DNA from: Sphingobacteriales bacterium
Lineage (GTDB): Bacteria; Bacteroidota; Bacteroidia; Sphingobacteriales; Sphingobacteriaceae
Assembly (NCBI GenBank): GCA_014763615.1
Contig: JACXVB010000011.1
Coordinates: 27,435-91,434, forward strand
Direction of reading: 5' to 3'
DNA: 64,000 nt
Shown here: in pieces, positions 16,511-24,500 of the stretch
How positions within the stretch are numbered: position 1 is the stretch's first letter
Layout: each line of letters begins with the position of its first letter
Position numbers and translations under genes: made by a program
The notes under the pieces: model-generated
Seen by the model: only the letters and a program-made list of their open reading frames with translations
What the model was told of the DNA's origin: nothing
Database searches by the model: none

Positions 16511-19465
16511 ATGGAACTGATATTAAAAAATGATTTGCCCCACCAGGTAAAAGCATACACGGCCATAGCCAATGTGCTCAGTAACGATTTAATACAGAAG
16601 AACAGTCTGTATTATCAAAACCCAACACTGTTGATAGACAGGCAGGCATTGATGACCAATTTGGCCTTAGTTCAAAAAGACAATAACATACCTGCTGAGT
16701 ACAAAGCATTCAATGAAATTGGCAGCTACCTCAATCTGGATATTAAAATGGAAACCGGCACAGGTAAAACCTATGTGTACACGGCTGCCATGTTTGAGCT
16801 GCACAAACGCTATGGCATCAATAAATTTATTGTGGTAGTGCCCACACTGGCCATTAAAGCGGGGGCTAAACAGTTTATGCAGGATGGCTATACCAAGCGG
16901 CATTTCAAAGATCAATGTGGCTACGGTACAGAGTTAGATGTATTGGTGCTGGAAGCTACCAAAAAGAAAAAGGGCAAAAATTACTTCCCCGGAGTGGTGA
17001 GAGAGTTTGTTGCAGGTAGTAGCCAGAATACCAATAAAATCTATGTATTGCTCACCAATATGAGTTTGTTGGGCGGCACTTCCAAATTGCTTACAGATAG
17101 TTACGATTACGGTGTAGAAGGCTTTTATAAGCCCATTGAAGGTATTAAAGCCACCAAGCCATTGGTGATTATTGACGAACCACATCGTTTTAGTAAAACA
17201 CAAAAGGCATACGAGTTTATCGAGAAAAACATTTGTCCGCAGGCCATCATTCGTTTCGGAGCAACCTTTCCTGAAATAGAAACCGGAAGGGGAAGGAATA
17301 AGATAAAAAGGAAAGATTATCACAACCTGTTGTATGATTTGAACTCATTTCAGGCTTTTAACCAAAACCTGATTAAGGGCATTGCCAAAGAACACTTTGA
17401 GCCCGTAAGCCAAAGGCAGGATAAGGTTAGGATCATGAGTATTCAAAGCAAAACAGCCGTAAAGTTTAATCTTATCCAGCAAGGCGGCCCAACCAAATCT
17501 TTTGAGTTGAAGAAGGGCGATTCTTTGGGCTTGATAGCTACTGAATTAGAAGGAATTATTATTGAAGGTATTGCTACCAGCACGGTTGAATTGTCCAACG
17601 GTCAGGTAAAGTCTACAGGTGAGGAATTTAGTACAGATATTTATTCAACCTCCTATCAGGAAAGCATGATTCGCCTGGCACTGGAACGCCATTTTGAAAC
17701 AGAACGCATCAACTTTACAAGGAACAATAAAATAAAAACATTAGCCCTGTTTTTTATAGATGATATTTATTCGTACAGGGTTAATGAAGGGCAGGAAAAG
17801 CAACCTTATCTGAAAGAAACATTTGAGCGTTTGCTGTTAGAAAAAATAGATGCCGTGCTACCTACCTTAAATGAGCAGGAGCAGGAATACAAAGACTACT
17901 TACAGGCTTCAAAAGCTGATTTGAATGCTACACATGCAGGATATTTTTCGCAAGATAACAGCAGTTCTGATGAAGCTATAGCCCAGGAAGTACAGGAAAT
18001 ATTGTACGAGAAGAAGAAGCTGCTTGCTATCAAAGATGAACAGGGCAAGTTTATTACACGCAGGTTCCTTTTTTCTAAATGGACATTAAAAGAAGGATGG
18101 GATAATCCCAATGTATTCACTATTGCCAAACTAAGAAGCAGCGGTAGCGAAAACAGCAAAATACAGGAAGTGGGAAGAGGTTTGCGTTTGCCGGTAGATG
18201 AATATGGTAACCGTATTTCCAATGAAGAATTTAAATTGAATTATGTCATTGATTTTACGGAAGCAGACTTTGCAGAGGAATTAGTAAGAGAAATTAATGG
18301 CGATTTACCACAAGGCTTTACCATCACTGATGAAAAGTTAGCTGAGGTAGCTGCCAAAAGAAATATGGATGTTGACGATTTGTTTGTTGAGTTACTCAGC
18401 AAGAAATTTATTGACCGCAATAAGAACATTAAAGCCGAGAATATTGATTCATTCTTTGAAGAGTATTCTGAGTTTACCGCTGGCTTGCAGCAAGGCAAGG
18501 TAGAAGACCGCAACAAAAAAAAGGAACGCAAAATAAAAATCAGAAAAGCGGTTTACGATGAATTAAAAACCTTGTGGGAAGAAATAAACAGCAAGTATAT
18601 TTTGCACTACGAGAGAGTTGAACAGAATTACTTCCTCTTCAATGAGTTATTGGGTTTACTCAAAAACGGTGTTTTCTCAGACACTTACATTACCAGCAGG
18701 AGGGAAGAATTGAATACAACCGGCTCAAGGGCTACAGTGAATGAAGACTCAGGGGTACAGTTTAAGATAAGCAAGCCATTGCCGTATAATGAGTTCTTAA
18801 AGCGTATCAGCCGCCAAACAAATCTGTCCATTCAACTGCTTCATGCTGTTTTAGCAGAGTATGCAAAAGAAAACAACATTTTGCCCGATAGAATCAATGA
18901 GCAAAGTGCTGCCAATTTTGTAAAGCTCTTTCATGATTGGAAAGTGGAAAAATTGAGTGGCAGGTTCAGTTATTCAAAAGCAAACCTTCCCGTGAAAGCA
19001 ACTGCACTCACTTTTTCAGATGGTACGCCCAAATCTGAAATTACACAAGGGGTAATAGGAACAAAATTTATTGAGGGTACTCCATCTGAGAAATATTTGT
19101 ATGATGTGTATGCCTTCGATTCTCCTTTAGAAAAAGACAATTTGCTGGTAGATGGTATTCAGGAAATAATTGTGTACGGTAAAATTCCAAAAAGCAGCAT
19201 TGCTATACCTACTATCACAGGTCAGTCATACAGCCCTGATTTTATGTATGTAATCAAAAAGGATAATGGAGAAAAGATTCTGAATGTAATTGTTGAAACA
19301 AAAGACGTAGAAAATCAAACTTCTCTCAGGGGTATTGAACAAGCGAAAATAGATTGTGCAAAGGTGTTTTTTACCCAATTAACTATTGATGGGTATAAAG
19401 TTGAGTTTCAAACCCAATTAAATAACAAAAAAATCAGGCAGATAATTGACGAGGTTCTGAATTAA
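16511..19465 (+). CDS. Type III restriction endonuclease subunit (Res)
   Basis: A 984-residue protein from the ATG at 16511 (MELILKNDLPHQVKAY); the longer frame starting at 16418 runs through repeat DNA. The SF2 helicase motor shows Walker A ETGTGKT (near 80-87), motif II IIDEPHRF (D near 221) and motif VI IQEVGRGLRLP (near 553). The C-terminal PD-(D/E)XK nuclease is intact: SPDFMYV (PD near 907) then IVETKDVE (ETK near 930). It cuts DNA after ATP-driven communication between two unmethylated sites and needs Mod for recognition. A 46-bp gap separates it from the Argonaute gene, so cotranscription is possible. Confidence 0.93.
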   Translation: MELILKNDLPHQVKAYTAIANVLSNDLIQKNSLYYQNPTLLIDRQALMTNLALVQKDNNIPAEYKAFNEIGSYLNLDIKMETGTGKTYVYTAAMFELHKRYGINKFIVVVPTLAIKAGAKQFMQDGYTKRHFKDQCGYGTELDVLVLEATKKKKGKNYFPGVVREFVAGSSQNTNKIYVLLTNMSLLGGTSKLLTDSYDYGVEGFYKPIEGIKATKPLVIIDEPHRFSKTQKAYEFIEKNICPQAIIRFGATFPEIETGRGRNKIKRKDYHNLLYDLNSFQAFNQNLIKGIAKEHFEPVSQRQDKVRIMSIQSKTAVKFNLIQQGGPTKSFELKKGDSLGLIATELEGIIIEGIATSTVELSNGQVKSTGEEFSTDIYSTSYQESMIRLALERHFETERINFTRNNKIKTLALFFIDDIYSYRVNEGQEKQPYLKETFERLLLEKIDAVLPTLNEQEQEYKDYLQASKADLNATHAGYFSQDNSSSDEAIAQEVQEILYEKKKLLAIKDEQGKFITRRFLFSKWTLKEGWDNPNVFTIAKLRSSGSENSKIQEVGRGLRLPVDEYGNRISNEEFKLNYVIDFTEADFAEELVREINGDLPQGFTITDEKLAEVAAKRNMDVDDLFVELLSKKFIDRNKNIKAENIDSFFEEYSEFTAGLQQGKVEDRNKKKERKIKIRKAVYDELKTLWEEINSKYILHYERVEQNYFLFNELLGLLKNGVFSDTYITSRREELNTTGSRATVNEDSGVQFKISKPLPYNEFLKRISRQTNLSIQLLHAVLAEYAKENNILPDRINEQSAANFVKLFHDWKVEKLSGRFSYSKANLPVKATALTFSDGTPKSEITQGVIGTKFIEGTPSEKYLYDVYAFDSPLEKDNLLVDGIQEIIVYGKIPKSSIAIPTITGQSYSPDFMYVIKKDNGEKILNVIVETKDVENQTSLRGIEQAKIDCAKVFFTQLTIDGYKVEFQTQLNNKKIRQIIDEVLN

Positions 19466-19511
19466 CAGGCAAAACATGATTACTAACTAATAGTGAAATT
19501 CTTAGTGTACT

Positions 19512-21572
19512 ATGCAAGAACAAAACCTATTCTTCAACATTCTCACTTTTGACTGGCCAAAGCAGCCGGTTACTTTTTATTTTCATGAAGAAGAACAGGA
19601 TAAGTTTCCACGTATTCACAGGTCATTATTCCCGAAGCAAATAGCCGACATTTTCCCGCAGGTCGTTACAAATCCGGCCAAAGAGTTTATATCATGTGCC
19701 TTCACAGGTGAAGCCGAGGGCTTCACACCGTTGGATATAGATTTCAAAACGGACAATCCTGACCTCATCAAGCGTTTTTACAACAAGCAGATTGGTTACT
19801 ACTTCCGTAAAGTCAGGGAGAAGATTGTAAAGGTCGGTTTCATCAAAGAGAATCAAATTTGGTTGCCAGTATCAAAGGAATCAAATGCTCAATACAGCGT
19901 TTATGATAAATATACCCTCAAGGTCCAGCTTTGCACCGTATCAGGTTTTCCTGAGATTCACCTGTCTTATGATGGTAAATCAAGAGTGAGCAAAAAAAGC
20001 ATTGCCCTACTGATACAAGACATTGCCCCCGAAAACTTTAATTGGGTACTGTATGAGAACCAGCTTTGGAAGTATGAAACCCTGGACAAGAAGGAAGATA
20101 TTGATTACAATAAAGCATACCCTGTTTTAGGCAGAAGATTAAAAACTGCTATGGGCTTTCCTACGGAAGCCCCGCCACGTCATAACAGGTACACCGAATA
20201 CCTCAGGAACATCGAGAAATTCTACAAGGACTATTTAGACACCGATTCGTTCCGGGAGTTTATACCACTTCACACCACAGGATTATTGCCCGTAAACACT
20301 ACAAGGTTAAACTACACTTCACCTGATAGCAACAAGTTGGCATTTGGCACCGGTCAGGATATTGTGCCGTTTAACGGAGTGAAAACCTATGGTCCATTCA
20401 AAAAAGCTCCTTACAATAAGGTGCATTTGTTTTTTATCGTCCATCGGGATGATATAGAAACGGCCAAAAGATTAAAAACCTATTTCCAGTCAGGGCTGAA
20501 ATTCTTCAAAGGCTTATTCGATTTCTCCAAAGTGCTGTTTCACACCAGTGAAGGATTCAGCATAGCCTTTGCTGACAGAGAGAATCCCGTAGAGGAGATT
20601 GAACAGAAGTTATCTCAGCGTACCATCGACCCCGATGTAAAATACATTGCAATTTACATTACCCCATACAACAAGTACGAAGCCGACCTACAGAAGAGAG
20701 AAATTTACTACAAAGTGAAAGAACTGTTGTTGAAGCGAAGAATTACTTCTCAATGCATAGAGGCAAATAAGGTAATTGAGCAAGGCGAAAATTATGTGTA
20801 CAGCCTACCAAATATTGCTGTCGCAATATTGGCCAAGTTAGACGGCATTCCGTGGCGTTTGAATACCCCCATCAGGAATGAGTTGATTGTAGGTGTAGGA
20901 GCATTCAAGCACATAGCAACGGATGTACAATACATTGGCTCAGCTTTCAGTTTCAACAACACAGGCGGATTCAATCGGTTTGAATACTTCATGAAGCATG
21001 AAGTGGATGTATTGGCCGGTTCTATTTCCAGGGCCATCAGAGATTATGCAACAGTCAACAACAGCCCCGACAGGCTAATCATTCATTTCTACAAAACCAT
21101 GAATGAGAAGGAGCTTGAACCCATTGAAAAGGCTTTGGCTGATTTAGGGCTGGATATACCGGTTTTTGTAGTCACCATCAACAAAACAGAATCCGAAGAC
21201 ATCGTTTTGTTCGACAGGAACTGGCCGGAATTAATGCCCATGAGTGGCACGTATGTGTATATAGGAGAGAACAGGTATTTGCTTTGCAACAATACCCGTT
21301 ATTCCGCTGCCGGATTCAATAAGAATGATGGCTTCCCCTTCCCGATCAAATTAAAAATTGATTGCACAGACAAAACACAATTAACAGAAACTAAAGTGGT
21401 AAAAGAACTCATAGACCAGGTATATCAGTTCAGCCGCATGTACTGGAAATCAGTAAGGCAACAAAACTTACCGGTAACCATTAAGTACCCCGAAATGGTG
21501 GCCCAGATAGCTCCCCATTTTGATGGCGATGAAATACCGCAGTACGGCAAGGATAATCTTTGGTTTTTGTGA
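19512..21572 (+). CDS. Long prokaryotic Argonaute, predicted nuclease-dead
   Basis: A 686-residue protein of long-pAgo length: N-terminal/linker/PAZ-like part (1-290), MID (about 300-445) and PIWI (about 450-686). MID keeps the 5'-phosphate pocket pattern Y-K-Q-K (Y400, K401, Q414 in ITSQ, K420). PIWI strands are recognisable (ELIVGVGAF, DRLIIHFYK, GTYVYIGENRYLLCNNTRY). Two catalytic aspartates are missing: the usual VGxD strand ends in Gly (G463) and the HxDG position reads HFYK (Y527). It should therefore bind a guide and target without slicing. The next gene starts 27 bp downstream. Confidence 0.82.
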   Translation: MQEQNLFFNILTFDWPKQPVTFYFHEEEQDKFPRIHRSLFPKQIADIFPQVVTNPAKEFISCAFTGEAEGFTPLDIDFKTDNPDLIKRFYNKQIGYYFRKVREKIVKVGFIKENQIWLPVSKESNAQYSVYDKYTLKVQLCTVSGFPEIHLSYDGKSRVSKKSIALLIQDIAPENFNWVLYENQLWKYETLDKKEDIDYNKAYPVLGRRLKTAMGFPTEAPPRHNRYTEYLRNIEKFYKDYLDTDSFREFIPLHTTGLLPVNTTRLNYTSPDSNKLAFGTGQDIVPFNGVKTYGPFKKAPYNKVHLFFIVHRDDIETAKRLKTYFQSGLKFFKGLFDFSKVLFHTSEGFSIAFADRENPVEEIEQKLSQRTIDPDVKYIAIYITPYNKYEADLQKREIYYKVKELLLKRRITSQCIEANKVIEQGENYVYSLPNIAVAILAKLDGIPWRLNTPIRNELIVGVGAFKHIATDVQYIGSAFSFNNTGGFNRFEYFMKHEVDVLAGSISRAIRDYATVNNSPDRLIIHFYKTMNEKELEPIEKALADLGLDIPVFVVTINKTESEDIVLFDRNWPELMPMSGTYVYIGENRYLLCNNTRYSAAGFNKNDGFPFPIKLKIDCTDKTQLTETKVVKELIDQVYQFSRMYWKSVRQQNLPVTIKYPEMVAQIAPHFDGDEIPQYGKDNLWFL

Positions 21573-21599
21573 TTAGTAAAATCTAAAGCAGAATTTGAA

Positions 21600-24500
21600 A
21601 TGAATGCTAAGCAGAGAATAGAAGCCTTCTTAAAGGAAAACAATATAAAGGGCAACCGATTTATAGGTCGCTGCATATTAACAGAAAGGGGTAATCTCAT
21701 CCTTGGCGATATAATATCCAAAGATGGTCACGTACAACTTCTTAAAGCAAATGGTGATAGAATTACCATTAATGCAACTAATTCCACATTTGAGTTTTTA
21801 GAAGGTAAGTTTTACGAGTTCAGCGTTTATATACCGGCACCTAATGCCAATGGAAAAAGTATTGTGGTGCTTGATCTGCAATTTAACTTACCATCAGAGT
21901 CTGACATCAACTCAAAGGATATTATTTTAAAAGCAAAAAGGGAGTCGCAAAGCAAGGTTTCTCTTGCAGATTATTTATTGAGAAGCAATGTGGCAAATAA
22001 TCGCTTTTATGGCAGATGTGTTCAGTTAGAAAGTGGGCAAAAAATGCTAAATGATATAATATCAAAAAGTGAGGGGAATTTATTGTTGAGGGATGATGGA
22101 GATAGGTTATCAATTTACATTAGTAATATAGATTTTGATTTTGAAGCTGATCAATATTATGAGTTCTCAATAAGAGTATTTTATAAGGGAGTTAATAGGG
22201 ACGAGATTATTTCAGTAGAAATGAACGAAAATCTTCCCGTAAAGTTGGATATCAATCCATACAGAGAGATTACCCGGTTAAGATATGAAAGGTTAGACAA
22301 TCCGGAAGCAAATCGAATGATTGCACATTTGATGCAGGAAATCGGAAAAGGACTCTATTCGTCAAAGCAACGAATGATATTTGAATTACTTCAAAATGCT
22401 GACGATACTCCGGCAGGTGATATAGTAAGTTTTCATATAGATGCATATTATGATTACTTTTTAGTGATGCATAACGGAGTTCCGTTTAATCAGGATGACG
22501 TTGAGGCAATTACAAGTGCAGCAGAAAGTACGAAGCGGAACGACAAAAAGAAAACAGGTTACAAAGGGATTGGTTTTAAATCTGTATTTACGGATAGCGA
22601 AGAAGTCATTATTAAATCTGGAGGCTTCCTTTTCACTTTTAAAAGGAATCATACTGCTTACAATAATTTTGACACATTCTACTTTGGCAAGAAACGGTAT
22701 CAGGAATATCCTGCTTTGTTAGAGGAAGACAAATTGAAATATGCAAAGCAGCGTAGAACATTTAATGGTAATACTGACATACCCTGGCAGTTAATACCAA
22801 TATGGTTAGAAGAACTGCCACGAGAACTCAACGAATCAAGGCTTGCTAGGTATAATAACAATGTGGGCTTTGCTATTAAATTTGGTAGAGAGAAAGTTCA
22901 GGATTATCTGGAAGCAGTAAACTACTTTGTAGAAAAGCCGCATTTCATGCTGTTTCTCAGGCATGTAAATCTCTTTAAATCTTTTAAGAATGCGGTTACA
23001 GTTCGTAAGTCAGGCGAAGAAATTGTAACAATTGAAAAGATTACTCTCAATGGAGAGAATCTTAAATTAATTTATTACAAGCATTTAATTGATGATATAC
23101 CTGTAAACGACAAGGCACTTTCAGAAGAGGGAATCGCCATTTATAAGAAGGAAAAAGTGAATGAATACGGAGAAGTATCACACTACTTCAGTTCAGATGA
23201 AGAAGGTAAACAAGTAATTGAATCTATACCTCCGAAATTAGCTGCATTTGAAGTGACATCCATTTCTTTCGCTGCTCCCATTATAAATGGAAATATTTCA
23301 TGTGAACCGGCATATCTAACTGGCAAAGCTTTTTCAAGTTTCTATACTTACCTTCCCATGAAGGAAACACGGATTCAGCTGCCGTTCTTAGTCAATGCTG
23401 ACTTTGTGCCATCCTCAAACAGAGAAGAACTTCAAGGGGATAATCAATGGAATGAGTATGTTATTTCTAAAATTGCATTTAACCATATTCGCTTTCTTCG
23501 TCAAATAGCAAATCAATCAATCGAATCTGGTCGTTTTGAGCATGAGTACCTTTCCCTGCTTTTGAGTAAATTGTTAGAAGATGATTCCTCTATACAATTA
23601 CTCATTGGGAAGTATAATGACGTATATGCTCAGTCTTTACAGGTTGTCCCCTTTGTAATATCAGATAAAGAAACCCTAATTACAATTTCGGAGGTAATTC
23701 TTGATGCCACTGGTATCTCTGATGTACTCGGAAGCAATTTATTTTATCAGATTGCCGCAACGGAAAAGCATCTTCCCCATCCTTCAATCAATGCAAAATA
23801 TTTGAATTATGCTTATCTGCAAATTGATAAGTATTCGTCTATCAATCTAATTGGTGATTTAAGTGAGGAAGGTAATTTGGAGGTATTAAAGCAGGAGTTA
23901 TCAGCTTTAGAAAGCAAAAAGTATTTGAACTTTGTAAAGTGGTTAAATGAATTTTGCCAACTGTATGTCGAGGATTCCGAATGGGTATTATCCTTCCCTT
24001 TTATTGTAGTTGATGGTATATGTTTATCATTCAATGACATACTCACTGTGGACGATATTTTTATCCGTTCTTATCGTACCAGACCGATTGAAAATATATT
24101 AGCTAAGTTGGGTTTTAAGTTATCATCTTTTTACATTGATGACTACAAATATTTGTTCGAGAAGAGTTGGCATATAGACTCTTATCTACACAAGGATATT
24201 AAGTTGTATGAACGAATAGCATCAAATACTAACCTATCACTACTTAGTCCAACAGAAAAGGCTAGTCTCATTTCATTTATTTCCTCTTTAAAAGGCATTG
24301 GAGAAGTTAAGTTTGCCAATAGCTTGCCGCTATTCAATACCCAGGTTGAAAAAGTTGGTTTAAAGCCTCTTGCAAGTTTGATTACCAATAAGTGCGAAGG
24401 GCTTCCGAAATGGCTATTGAAATTTGTAATAAATGAAGAAGAAGAAAATGCATTGTCTCAGGAATTTAGGAATTACCTGATTGATGAATCTAATATTCTT

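Noticed and set aside
13927..19465. Type I or BREX system
   Set aside because: The methyltransferase has beta-class motif order and Res has SF2 plus C-terminal PD-(D/E)XK, with no specificity subunit, PglZ or BrxC; this is type III.
19512..21572. PIWI-RE protein
   Set aside because: The associated DinG-type helicase and nuclease of PIWI-RE modules are absent, and the MID pattern and length fit a long pAgo better; a profile search would settle this.
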